DNA from: Mesorhizobium sp. CU3
GTDB lineage: Bacteria > Pseudomonadota > Alphaproteobacteria > Rhizobiales > Rhizobiaceae
DNA: 64,000 bases
NCBI RefSeq assembly: GCF_006442965.1
Contig: NZ_VFWX01000005.1
Coordinates: 124,001 to 188,000 of the forward strand
Reading direction: 5' to 3'
Below are positions 8,524-16,590 of the stretch, one piece after another. The notes under the pieces were generated by a model. The model saw nothing but the letters and a program-made list of their open reading frames with translations, searched no databases and had not been told where the DNA came from. Numbering within the stretch: position 1 is the stretch's first letter; each line of letters begins with the position of its first letter. Position numbers and translations under genes: made by a program.

Positions 8524-9871
8524 CATCAACTTCCTCACCGAAAACAACGCCAAGCCGATCTGGCACCCGATGGCGCATCCGGCCGAGATGCGGGCGACCC
8601 CGCCGAAGATCATCATGAAGGGCGCCGGCGCATCGGTCACCGATGCCGAAGGACGCACGGTTCTGGACGCCGTCGGCGGCCTGTGGAACGTCAATCTCGG
8701 CTACAGCTGCGATCCGATCAAAAAGGCGATGGCGGCCCAACTCGACGCCCTGCCCTATTATTCAGGCTTTCGCGGCACCTCGACCGGGCCGTCGATCGAG
8801 CTTGCCTATGAATTGACCGAATGGTTCGCGCCGGAAGGCATGGTGCGCGCCTTCTTCACCTCGGGCGGATCGGATTCGGTCGAGACGGCGCTCAGGCTCG
8901 CGCGGCAGTACTGGAAGATCCGCGGCCAGGGCGACCGGACGAAATTCCTAGCGCTGAAGAAGGGCTATCACGGCACGCATTTCGGTGGCGCCTCGGTCAA
9001 CGGCAACGCCAATTTCCGCCGCAACTACGAGCCGCTTTTGCCCGGCGTCTTTCACACGCCGGCGCCTATGACCTATCGCAACCCGTTCGACGAAACCGAT
9101 CCGGCGAAGCTGGCAAAACTCTGCGCGCGGGCGATCGAGGAAGAGATCGCCTTCCAGGGCGCCGACACCATCGCCGCCTTCATCATGGAGCCGGTGCTCG
9201 GGGCCGGCGGCGTCATCGTTCCGCATGAAAGCTTCATGCCGACGGTGCGGGCGATCTGCGACCGCCACGACATATTGTTGATCGCCGACGAGGTGGTGAC
9301 CGGCTTTGGCCGCACCGGCGCCTGGGCAGGCTCGCGTCTCACCGGCGTCAAGCCGGATTTCATGGCCTTGGCCAAGGCAATCACCTCGGGCTATTTCCCG
9401 CTCGGCGCCACCATGATCGGCGCCAAGGTCGCCGACGTCTTCGAAGCGGACAAGACGAGCTTCGGAGCGATCGGCCACGGCTACACATATTCCGGCCATC
9501 CGGTCGGCTGCGCGGCCGGTATTGCCGCGCTCGCCGAGACCAAACGGCTTGCCGTCAACGAGAATGCCGCGGCGCGCGGCATCGAGCTCGGCAAGGCGCT
9601 GGAGGCGCTGAAGGCCAAGCACCAGCTGGTCGGCGACGTCCGCTACCAGGGCCTGATGGCGGCGCTCGAGCTGGTCTCGGATCGCGGCGCCAAGAAGCCG
9701 GTCGACAAGAAGACGATGGCGACAGTCGCGGATGCCGCGTACGGCGCCGGCGTCATGCTGCGCGTCTCCGGCAACAACATCATCCTGTCGCCGCCGCTGA
9801 TCATCACGGCGTCGGATGTGGCGAAGATTGCCGAGGGGCTGGATGTGGGGTTGAGCGCGGCTGCCGCGTGA
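8516..9871 (+). CDS. Class III (omega) PLP-dependent aminotransferase
   Basis: A 451-residue fold-type I aminotransferase acting on terminal amino groups, with pyruvate or a keto acid as likely acceptor. Motifs: SGGSDSVETALRLAR (about 116-130), phosphate- and ring-contacting IMEPVLGAGGVIVP, PLP-N1-binding Asp258 in LLIADEVVTGFGRTG and Schiff-base Lys287 in ALAKAITSGYFPLG. It is the last gene of the IclR-UPF0261-HAD operon. With the PuuC-like aldehyde dehydrogenase of the divergent operon, it would convert an amine to an aldehyde and then an acid. The exact substrate (diamine, beta-amino acid, amino alcohol) cannot be told. Confidence 0.92.
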   Translation: MRDINFLTENNAKPIWHPMAHPAEMRATPPKIIMKGAGASVTDAEGRTVLDAVGGLWNVNLGYSCDPIKKAMAAQLDALPYYSGFRGTSTGPSIELAYELTEWFAPEGMVRAFFTSGGSDSVETALRLARQYWKIRGQGDRTKFLALKKGYHGTHFGGASVNGNANFRRNYEPLLPGVFHTPAPMTYRNPFDETDPAKLAKLCARAIEEEIAFQGADTIAAFIMEPVLGAGGVIVPHESFMPTVRAICDRHDILLIADEVVTGFGRTGAWAGSRLTGVKPDFMALAKAITSGYFPLGATMIGAKVADVFEADKTSFGAIGHGYTYSGHPVGCAAGIAALAETKRLAVNENAAARGIELGKALEALKAKHQLVGDVRYQGLMAALELVSDRGAKKPVDKKTMATVADAAYGAGVMLRVSGNNIILSPPLIITASDVAKIAEGLDVGLSAAAA

Positions 9872-9961
9872 GTAGTCAGTAGTGAGTAGTGATGACTTCG
9901 GGGTCGGGGATCATCGATCCCGCTTTTGTTCACCACTCACCACTCGCTACTTACTACTCAC
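9868..9961. repeat. Intergenic imperfect inverted repeat built on an AGTAGTGAGTAGT-like unit
   Basis: The left arm (9868-9894) and right arm (9930-9961) form an imperfect inverted repeat of about 27 bp made of short GTGAGTAGT-like units. The arms reach into both flanking genes: the left starts at the aminotransferase stop, and the right encodes the last residues (VSSK) and TAG stop of the AraC gene. A structured RNA from either strand could act as a bidirectional terminator, but the low-complexity repeat looks like a mobile or expanded intergenic element. Confidence 0.7.
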
Positions 9962-10816
9962 TCTTTCACGCCGCCAAGCCGCCGGCGCCACTCCAACGGC
10001 CTGTCGAAAAAACCGCGAGAAATAGGCCGGGTCGTTGAAACCGGTCTCGTAGGCGATGTCCTCGACGGTGCGGATGGTGAAGAGCAGCAGACGCTTGGCC
10101 TCAACCAGGCGTCTTTCGCCGATGGCCTGCCGCACGCCCGAGCCCAGCACCTGATGCGCCGCCTTGTCGAGCAGGTGGCGCGTCGTGGCGAGTTCCTCGA
10201 CATAGCGCTCGACCGGCCAGTCGTCGCGGAAATGCCGGTCGATCAGCCGTCTGAGCCGCCCGCCCAACGCCACCGCCGCCGGCACAGTCACCGCGTGCGA
10301 TTGCGCATCGAGCCGGGCGATGTGCGAGAGCGCGACGGCGATCAGCGGGGGCAGGATCTTTTCCGCGCCGGCCTGCGCTTCAGCATACTCGTCCCGGATC
10401 ATTTTGATCGTGTCGGTGAGCCGTTCCCACAGTGACGCTTCGCCTCGCCCAGTGATCAAGACCGGCTGGTCCAACGGGAGCGCCGAGTGCTCCGCGATCG
10501 CCGCCAGCGCCGCATCCGCGACCGAAACCACGATCGCGTCCGTGCCCGGCTCGATGTCGAAGCCATGCACCACGCCGCTCGGCATGAAGCTAACCGTCGG
10601 TGCCGAAAAACTCCAGGTCTTGTCTTCGATCCGATAGACGCCCTGCCCGCTCGTCCAGAAGGTGATCTGCGCCATCTGCGGATGCTTGTGCGCCAGAACC
10701 CGGCCGCGATGCACCGATGCGCGGGCCTGCACGGTCTCGACATGCAGGAAACCGACGTCCAACGCCCGTGCAGGCTCGCCGTAGACGAAGAATTCCGGAA
10801 TGGCGGTCTGGCTCAT
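9947..10816 (-). CDS. hpaA: AraC/XylS-family regulator, HpaA-like activator
   Basis: A 289-residue protein with an N-terminal cupin-like sensor (VLAHKHPQMAQITFWTSGQG; SFMPSGVVHGFDIEPG) and a C-terminal double helix-turn-helix ending in IAYETGFNDPAYFSRFFRQAVGVAPAAWR, the AraC signature. It is divergent from hpaB, matching the place of HpaA, which activates 4-hydroxyphenylacetate hydroxylase genes in enterobacteria. The ATG at 10816 is used; an upstream TTG at 10837 is possible, and neither has a strong Shine-Dalgarno site. The C-terminal four codons and the stop come from the intergenic repeat. Confidence 0.82.
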   Translation of the reverse strand: MSQTAIPEFFVYGEPARALDVGFLHVETVQARASVHRGRVLAHKHPQMAQITFWTSGQGVYRIEDKTWSFSAPTVSFMPSGVVHGFDIEPGTDAIVVSVADAALAAIAEHSALPLDQPVLITGRGEASLWERLTDTIKMIRDEYAEAQAGAEKILPPLIAVALSHIARLDAQSHAVTVPAAVALGGRLRRLIDRHFRDDWPVERYVEELATTRHLLDKAAHQVLGSGVRQAIGERRLVEAKRLLLFTIRTVEDIAYETGFNDPAYFSRFFRQAVGVAPAAWRRERVSSK

Positions 10817-10910
10817 GAGGCGCCCGAAAAAGTCCAAGCGGTTTTGCGCTTTCGTCCATAAACGATTGTGCAGTCCGCGACTACTGTTGGCAGATCAAGG
10901 GAGGATCATG

Positions 10911-12455
10911 ATGCGATCGGAAGATTTCCGGGCTGACATTTCGCGGCCGTTCACGGGCGCCGAATATCTGGCGAGCCTGCGCGACGGGCGCGAGGTCTAT
11001 ATCAACGGCGAGCGGGTGGCGGACGTCACCAATCATCCGGCCATGCGCAATTCGGCGCGTTCGTTGGCCCGCCTCTACGACGCCCTGCACGACCCTAACC
11101 AGCAGCCGGTGCTCACTTCGGCGACCGACACCGGCTCGGGCGGCTATACGCACAAATATTTCCGCGTCGCCCGCTCCGCCGCCGAGCTTGCCCAGCAGCA
11201 GACCGCGATCGCCGACTGGTCGCGCATGTCTTATGGCTGGATGGGGCGCACGCCCGACTACAAGGCGGCGCTGATGAACACGCTCGGCGCCAACGCCGAA
11301 TGGTACGGCCCGTTCAAGGACAATGCTCTGGCCTGGCACAAGCGTGCGCAGGAAGCGGTGCTGTTCATGAACCACGCCATCGTCAATCCGCCGATCGACC
11401 GCCACAAGCCGGCCGAGCAGGTGAAGGACGTCTTCGTGCACATCACCAAGGAGAATGACGCCGGCATCTGGGTGTCGGGCGCCAAGGTGGTGGCGACGTC
11501 GTCGGCGCTCACCCACTATAATTTCCTGGCGCAAAGCTCGGCTACGGTCACCGAGGACCCGTCACTGTCGGTGATGTTCATCGTGCCGATGAACGCGCCG
11601 GGCATTAAGATGTTCTGCCGCGTCTCCTACGAGCAGACCGCCAACACGGTCGGCCAGCCCTTCGACTATCCGCTGTCGTCGCGCTTCGACGAGAACGACG
11701 CGATCCTGGTGCTCGACAATGTCTTCATCCCCTGGGAAGACGTGCTGGTACTGCGCGATGCGCAGAAAATCCTGTCCTTCCATCCGGCGTCGGGCTTCAT
11801 GCACGGCTATTGCTTCCAGGGCTGCACGCGCTTTGCCGTAAAACTCGACTTCCTTGCCGGCCTGCTCGCCAAGGCGTTGCGCGCCACCGGCGGCGATGCC
11901 TTCCGCGGCAACCAGGCGGCACTCGGCGAGGTGATTGCGCTGCGCCACATGTTCTGGAGCTTTTCCAACGCGATGGCGCACAATCCGATTCCCTGGGCCA
12001 ATGGCGCGGTGCTGCCCAATCTCGAGGCGGCGCTCGCCTACCGCACCTTCATGTCGGAGGCCTATCCGCGCGTCATCGACACCGTGCGTCGGGTAATCGC
12101 CTCGGGGCTCATCTATCTGCCCTCCTCGGCGCGCGATTTCGACAATCCGGAGATCGACCGCTACCTCGCGCAATATGTGCGCGGCTCCAACGACATGGGC
12201 CATGTCGAGCGCATCAAGATCATGAAATTGTTGTGGGACGCTACGGGTACCGAATTCGGCGGCCGTCACGCGCTCTACGAGCTCAACTATGCCGGCGCGC
12301 CGGAAGAGGTGCGGCTGCAAGTGCTGAAAGGCGCGGAGCGCGGCGGCCGGCTGAAGCAGATGGAGGAACTGGTCGACCAATGCATGGCCGACTATGACGA
12401 GAAGGGCTGGACCGGCGACACCTGGCTGCCGCCGCTCTCCGTCCAGGCCAACTGA
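10911..12455 (+). CDS. hpaB: 4-hydroxyphenylacetate 3-monooxygenase, oxygenase component
   Basis: A 514-residue FADH2-dependent monooxygenase of the HpaB/PvcC family that hydroxylates 4-hydroxyphenylacetate to 3,4-dihydroxyphenylacetate. The family N-terminus (FTGAEYLASLRDGREVYING), MSYGWMGRTPDYKAALMNTL and the substrate and flavin region around TSSALTHYNFLAQSS are present over the expected length. Tandem ATGs occur at 10908 and 10911; the second has AGGGAGG at six bases and is preferred. FADH2 would come from the flavin reductase 12 bases downstream. The gene opens the hpaBC operon, divergent from the HpaA-like regulator. Confidence 0.95.
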   Translation: MRSEDFRADISRPFTGAEYLASLRDGREVYINGERVADVTNHPAMRNSARSLARLYDALHDPNQQPVLTSATDTGSGGYTHKYFRVARSAAELAQQQTAIADWSRMSYGWMGRTPDYKAALMNTLGANAEWYGPFKDNALAWHKRAQEAVLFMNHAIVNPPIDRHKPAEQVKDVFVHITKENDAGIWVSGAKVVATSSALTHYNFLAQSSATVTEDPSLSVMFIVPMNAPGIKMFCRVSYEQTANTVGQPFDYPLSSRFDENDAILVLDNVFIPWEDVLVLRDAQKILSFHPASGFMHGYCFQGCTRFAVKLDFLAGLLAKALRATGGDAFRGNQAALGEVIALRHMFWSFSNAMAHNPIPWANGAVLPNLEAALAYRTFMSEAYPRVIDTVRRVIASGLIYLPSSARDFDNPEIDRYLAQYVRGSNDMGHVERIKIMKLLWDATGTEFGGRHALYELNYAGAPEEVRLQVLKGAERGGRLKQMEELVDQCMADYDEKGWTGDTWLPPLSVQAN

Positions 12456-12467
12456 GCGAGGCCGGCC

Positions 12468-12989
12468 ATGGAAGCGGCCATGACAGCGCAAGTCGCGAGG
12501 CTGGAATTCCGCGAGGCGATGGCGCGAGTCTGCGCGCCGGTCAACATCGTCACCACCGACGGTCCGGCCGGACGCGGCGGCTTCACCGCGACCGCCATGT
12601 GCAGCGTGTCCGACGATCCGCCGACGCTGCTTGTGTGCATGAACGAGCGCTCGGCGCAGACCTCGATGTTCCTCGCCAACCAGCGTTTTTGCGTCAATGT
12701 GCTGACACAGTCGCATATGCATCTGGCCGCGAAATTCGCCGGCGCGATCCGCGACATGGCCGAGCGCTATCAGGCGGCGCGCTGGCAGACCATGCCGTCC
12801 GGTATGCCGGCCCTGCTCGATGCCATCGTCAGCTTCGACTGCGAGATCGGCGCTGTGAACAAGGTCGGCACGCACAACGTGATGTTCGGCCGCGTCGTCG
12901 ACATCCGCCATGGCAGCGACGAGGCGGCGCTGCTCTATGTCGGGCGAAACTACATGCAGCCGAGCGCGCTTGGCAGTTTCGGCGGGTAG
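12468..12989 (+). CDS. hpaC: 4-hydroxyphenylacetate 3-monooxygenase, flavin reductase component
   Basis: A 173-residue flavin reductase-like protein that supplies FADH2 to HpaB from NAD(P)H. The conserved core is CAPVNIVTTDGPAGRGGFTA, TAMCSVSDDPPTLLVCMN and FCVNVLTQSHMHLAAKFAG, ending with the GSFGG-type tail after a core typical of HpaC and other short-chain flavin reductases. It follows hpaB by 12 bases and ends 2 bases from the convergent hpaR stop, so there is no room for a terminator. Confidence 0.93.
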   Translation: MEAAMTAQVARLEFREAMARVCAPVNIVTTDGPAGRGGFTATAMCSVSDDPPTLLVCMNERSAQTSMFLANQRFCVNVLTQSHMHLAAKFAGAIRDMAERYQAARWQTMPSGMPALLDAIVSFDCEIGAVNKVGTHNVMFGRVVDIRHGSDEAALLYVGRNYMQPSALGSFGG

Positions 12990-12991
12990 GG

Positions 12992-13429
12992 TCAGCCTTC
13001 CGCCGATTCCGACTGGATGAGGCTCTCCAGCATATCCAGCAGACGCTCGTGCTCCACGGCGCCGTAGCGCTTCTCGATCGCCTCGTAGATGGCGGCGCGC
13101 TCTGGCGAGAGCTCCTCGATCAGCGCCACGCCGCTGGGGCTGATCGCGAGCAAGGCGCGGCGGCCATCATCCTTGACCTTGTTGCGGGAGATGAACTCGC
13201 GCTCCTCCATCGCCTTGATGATGCGGGTAAGGCTCGGCGGCAGGATCGAGGCGCGGTTGGCGAGTTCGGTGGCTTCCAGCGGTCCGCTCTCGGCAAGCAC
13301 GCGCAGCACGCGCCATTGCTGCTCGGTGATGTCGTGGCGGGCAAGCATCGGCCGGAAATGCGCCATGATCACTTCGCGGGCGCGAAGCAGAGCCATCGGC
13401 AGGGAGCGGCGCGTGCTGGGCGGTAGCAA
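12992..13429 (-). CDS. hpaR: HpaR, MarR-family repressor of homoprotocatechuate catabolism
   Basis: A 145-residue MarR protein. The winged helix spans ITEQQWRVLRVLAESGPLEA to IKAMEEREFISRNKVKDDGRR, and the N-terminal ALLRAREVIMAHFRP closely parallels enterobacterial HpaR. The start is read as TTG at 13429, with a GGAGA box ten bases upstream; an ATG at 13396 has no ribosome site and would shorten the dimerisation helix. The gene lies divergently from hpaFEDGH and is expected to repress it until 4-hydroxyphenylacetate or homoprotocatechuate binds. Confidence 0.88.
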   Translation of the reverse strand: MLPPSTRRSLPMALLRAREVIMAHFRPMLARHDITEQQWRVLRVLAESGPLEATELANRASILPPSLTRIIKAMEEREFISRNKVKDDGRRALLAISPSGVALIEELSPERAAIYEAIEKRYGAVEHERLLDMLESLIQSESAEG

Positions 13430-13561
13430 AATCAGGTCTCCGAAAAATCCAATTCAGTACGACTCGCTGCAAATATTAACACTTGGTTCGCAGCTATATC
13501 CGCGATTTTGCCGAGAGCGGCAATCCCACCGGCGACGGCTGCGTCGACACAGAGAACGACG

Positions 13562-13590
13562 CTTGACATTCGGTCGTCAAGATGTAATTC
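13562..13590 (+). promoter_or_regulatory. hpaF promoter with overlapping candidate HpaR operator
   Basis: A sigma70-like promoter is seen as TTGACA (13563-13568) and TAATTC (13585-13590) with a 16-base spacer. The inverted repeat CTTGAC-N8-GTCAAG (13562-13581) covers the -35 box and most of the spacer, a classic repression geometry for a MarR protein such as HpaR. The assignment rests on position and symmetry. Confidence 0.55.
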
Positions 13591-13631
13591 ACATGTTAAC
13601 TACAAGATCGGCGATGCCGGCGGAGGAAACC

Positions 13632-14018
13632 TTGCCCCATATGGCAATCGAATATTCGGCGAATCTCGACCCGAAAGTCGACATGGCCGAGCTTTGCACG
13701 CTGGTGTCGCGCACCATCCTCGAAACCGGCCTGTTCGAGCCGGGCGCGGTCAGAGTGCGCGCCTTCCGGGCCGAAGCTTATGCGATTGCCGACCGTCTGT
13801 CTGAGAACGGTTTCATCGACATGAATTTCCGCATCGGCAAGGGCCGTAGCGCGGCAGAAAAGAAGAGCGCCGGCGAAGCGATCTTCGCGGCAGTGACCGA
13901 TCATCTGGCAACGCTGTTTGCGACGCCGCATTTCGCGCTGTCGCTTGAGATCCGCGAGATCGACGCCGAGCTGAGCTGGAAGAAGAACGCCATCCACCCG
14001 CGCCTGCGTAGCAAGTGA
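13632..14018 (+). CDS. hpaF: 5-carboxymethyl-2-hydroxymuconate delta-isomerase
   Basis: A 128-residue member of the tautomerase superfamily that isomerises 5-carboxymethyl-2-hydroxymuconate in homoprotocatechuate catabolism. The start is a TTG at 13632 with a perfect GGAGG five bases upstream. That start yields Met-Pro-His-Met-Ala-Ile-Glu and so exposes Pro-1, the catalytic base of this family (E. coli HpaF begins MPHFIVE). The nearby ATG at 13641 would remove the proline. Length matches the approximately 126-residue family. The downstream hpaE start lies 41 bases after the stop. Confidence 0.88.
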   Translation: MPHMAIEYSANLDPKVDMAELCTLVSRTILETGLFEPGAVRVRAFRAEAYAIADRLSENGFIDMNFRIGKGRSAAEKKSAGEAIFAAVTDHLATLFATPHFALSLEIREIDAELSWKKNAIHPRLRSK

Positions 14019-14059
14019 GCGCGCGGGGAGTGATTGGCAGCAGAAGACAGGAAGGACCC

Positions 14060-15577
14060 ATGGCGACACTGGATGACAATCTGCGCAAGGCCGAGGCCTA
14101 TCTCGAGCGTTTCAGGAATCATGGTGTGCTCAACCAGATCGGCGGCGAGGCTGTGCCTGCCGCGGACGGCTCGACATATGAGACCATCTCGCCGATCGAC
14201 CTGAAGCCTATCGCCACGGTGGCGCGCGGCAAGCCTGCCGACATCGACCGCGCCGCCAAGGCGGCGAAGGCGGCTTTCAAGGAATGGGCGGCGATCTCCG
14301 GTGATGCCCGCAAGAAGGTGCTGCATAGAATCGCCGACGCCATCGTCGCGCGCGCCGAGGAGATCGCCTTCGTCGAATGCATGGACACCGGCCAATCGCT
14401 GAAATTCATGGCCAAGGCCGCATTGCGCGGCGCGGAGAACTTCCGCTTCTATGCCGACCGCGCGCCGGAAGCCCGCGACGGCCGCACGATCCGCGCGCCG
14501 AACCAGGTCAACATGACGACGCGCGTGCCGATCGGTCCGGTCGGCGTCATCACGCCATGGAACACGCCTTTCATGCTGTCGACCTGGAAGATCGCACCGG
14601 CTTTGGCCGCCGGCTGCACGATCGTCCACAAGCCAGCGGAATTGTCGCCGCTCACGGCGCGCTTGCTGGTGGAAATTGCCGAGGAGGCCGGTCTGCCCAA
14701 GGGCGTGTGGAACCTGGTCAACGGCTTCGGCGAGGATGCCGGGCGGGCGCTGACCGAGCACCCCGATATCAAGGCGATCGGCTTCGTCGGCGAGAGCCGC
14801 ACCGGCTCGATGATCATGAAGCAAGGTGCGGAGACGCTAAAGCGCGTGCATTTCGAACTCGGCGGCAAGAACCCGGTCATCGTCTTCGCCGACGCCGACC
14901 TGGAGCGCGCCGCGGATGCCGCCGTCTTCATGATCTATTCGCTGAACGGCGAGCGTTGCACCTCGTCGTCGAGGCTCCTGGTGGAGGAAGGCGTCTATGA
15001 CAAGTTCACCGCCCTGGTGGCGGAGAAGGCCAAGCGCATCAAGATAGGCCATCCGCTCGACCCCGAAACGGTCGTCGGTCCGCTGATCCATCCAGTACAT
15101 GAGGAGAAGGTTCTCTCCTACATCGACATAGGCAAGTCCGAAGGCGCGGTGGTCGCCGCCGGCGGCGGCAAGTTCGCCGGTCCTGGCGGCGGCTGCTATG
15201 TCAGCCCGACATTGTTCACCGGCGCCACCAACAAGATGCGCATCGCCCAGGAAGAGATTTTCGGGCCGGTGCTGACGGCGATCCCGTTCAAGGACGAGGC
15301 CGAGGCGCTGGCTCTCGCCAACGACACGCAATATGGCCTCACCGGCTATCTCTGGACCTCCGACGTCACCCGTTCGTTCCGCTTCACCGACGCGCTGGAC
15401 GCCGGCATGATCTGGGTGAATTCCGAGAACGTACGCCATCTGCCGACGCCGTTCGGCGGCGTGAAGAGCTCGGGCATCGGCCGTGACGGCGGCGATTGGT
15501 CGTTCGATTTCTACATGGAAACCAAGAACATCGCGTTCGCCACGGCGCCGCACGCGATCCAGAAGCTCGGCGGCTGA
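14060..15577 (+). CDS. hpaE: 5-carboxymethyl-2-hydroxymuconate semialdehyde dehydrogenase
   Basis: A 505-residue ALDH that oxidises the ring-cleavage semialdehyde to 5-carboxymethyl-2-hydroxymuconate with NAD+. Motifs: ITPWNTPFMLSTWKIAPALA (about 164-183), FELGGKNPVIVFADADLERA with Glu266, and LNGERCTSSSRLLVEEG with nucleophile Cys300; the NGERCTSSSR form is typical of HpaE. The ATG at 14060 follows GGAAGGA. A GTG at 14015 overlapping the hpaF stop is in frame but would add an unsupported 15-residue extension. Confidence 0.95.
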   Translation: MATLDDNLRKAEAYLERFRNHGVLNQIGGEAVPAADGSTYETISPIDLKPIATVARGKPADIDRAAKAAKAAFKEWAAISGDARKKVLHRIADAIVARAEEIAFVECMDTGQSLKFMAKAALRGAENFRFYADRAPEARDGRTIRAPNQVNMTTRVPIGPVGVITPWNTPFMLSTWKIAPALAAGCTIVHKPAELSPLTARLLVEIAEEAGLPKGVWNLVNGFGEDAGRALTEHPDIKAIGFVGESRTGSMIMKQGAETLKRVHFELGGKNPVIVFADADLERAADAAVFMIYSLNGERCTSSSRLLVEEGVYDKFTALVAEKAKRIKIGHPLDPETVVGPLIHPVHEEKVLSYIDIGKSEGAVVAAGGGKFAGPGGGCYVSPTLFTGATNKMRIAQEEIFGPVLTAIPFKDEAEALALANDTQYGLTGYLWTSDVTRSFRFTDALDAGMIWVNSENVRHLPTPFGGVKSSGIGRDGGDWSFDFYMETKNIAFATAPHAIQKLGG

Positions 15578-15591
15578 CCGGAGATATCTAG

Positions 15592-16572
15592 ATGCCCCTG
15601 CCCAAATCCAATCTCTACCCTGCCTTCAACATCGTGCGGCTCTCCCATGTCGAGCTCGCCGTGACCGATCTGGCGAAGTCCCGCGCCTTCTACGTCGATA
15701 CGCTCGGCCTGCAGGTCACGGACGAAACGAAGGACGCCATCTATCTGCGCGCGCTCGAAGAGCGCGGCCACCATTGCATCGTGCTGCGAAAGGCGGCGAC
15801 GCCGGAAGCGCGCGAGCTCGGCTTCAAGGTTTTTTCGGACGAAGATCTCGACAAGGCCGAGAATTTCTTCAAGGGCAAGGGCCTGCCGGTGGAATGGGTC
15901 GAGCGGCCCTACCAGTCGCGCACATTCCGCACCCGCGACCCCCACGGCATCCCGCTCGAATTCTATTCGAAGATGGAGCGGCTGCCGCCCATCCACCAGA
16001 AATACGCTCTGTACAAGGGCGTGAAGCCGCTGCGCATCGACCACTTCAACTGCTTCTCGCCCAATGTCGATGAAGCGGTCGCCTTCTACAACGAACTCGG
16101 CTTCCGCGTGACCGAGTACACGGAGGACGCGGAGACCGGGAAGCTGTGGGCGGCCTGGACGCACCGCAAGGGCGGCGTGCACGACATCGCCTTCACCAAT
16201 GGCCTCGGGCCGCGCCTGCACCACGTCGCATTCTGGGTGCCGACGCCGCTCAACATCATCGACCTGCTCGACCTGATGGCGACCACCGGCTGGCTGCCGA
16301 ACATCGAGCGCGGTCCCGGCCGACACGGCATCTCCAACGCCTTCTTCCTCTACATCCGCGATCCCGACAACCACCGCATCGAGATCTACTGCTCGGACTA
16401 CCAGACGGTCGATCCGGACCTGGAGCCGATCAAATGGGACCTCAAGGATCCACAGCGCCAGACGCTGTGGGGGGCGCCGGCGCCGAAGAGCTGGTTTGAG
16501 GAAGGCAGCTTGTTTGCCGGCATCGAGCCGCGAAAGTCCGATCTGGCCGCTTCGCCGATCGTAGCGCCCTAA
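15592..16572 (+). CDS. hpaD: Homoprotocatechuate 2,3-dioxygenase, vicinal-oxygen-chelate type
   Basis: A 326-residue extradiol dioxygenase that opens the ring of 3,4-dihydroxyphenylacetate with O2. It has two glyoxalase/VOC modules (residues about 15-125 and 147-270). Metal ligands are His151 in LRIDHFNCF, a His in RLHHVAFW (210/211) and Glu264 in HRIEIYCSDY, the 2-His-1-Glu site of Brevibacterium and Arthrobacter HPCD. Enterobacterial HpaD belongs to the unrelated class III (LigB-like) fold, so this cluster uses the alternative enzyme. It starts 14 bases after hpaE. Confidence 0.93.
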   Translation: MPLPKSNLYPAFNIVRLSHVELAVTDLAKSRAFYVDTLGLQVTDETKDAIYLRALEERGHHCIVLRKAATPEARELGFKVFSDEDLDKAENFFKGKGLPVEWVERPYQSRTFRTRDPHGIPLEFYSKMERLPPIHQKYALYKGVKPLRIDHFNCFSPNVDEAVAFYNELGFRVTEYTEDAETGKLWAAWTHRKGGVHDIAFTNGLGPRLHHVAFWVPTPLNIIDLLDLMATTGWLPNIERGPGRHGISNAFFLYIRDPDNHRIEIYCSDYQTVDPDLEPIKWDLKDPQRQTLWGAPAPKSWFEEGSLFAGIEPRKSDLAASPIVAP

Positions 16573-16590
16573 CCAATACGGAGTTCAAGC

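Noticed and set aside
9868..9961. CRISPR-like short repeats
   Set aside because: The units are contiguous degenerate GTGAGTAGT pieces arranged as an inverted repeat, with no regular spacers and no cas genes.
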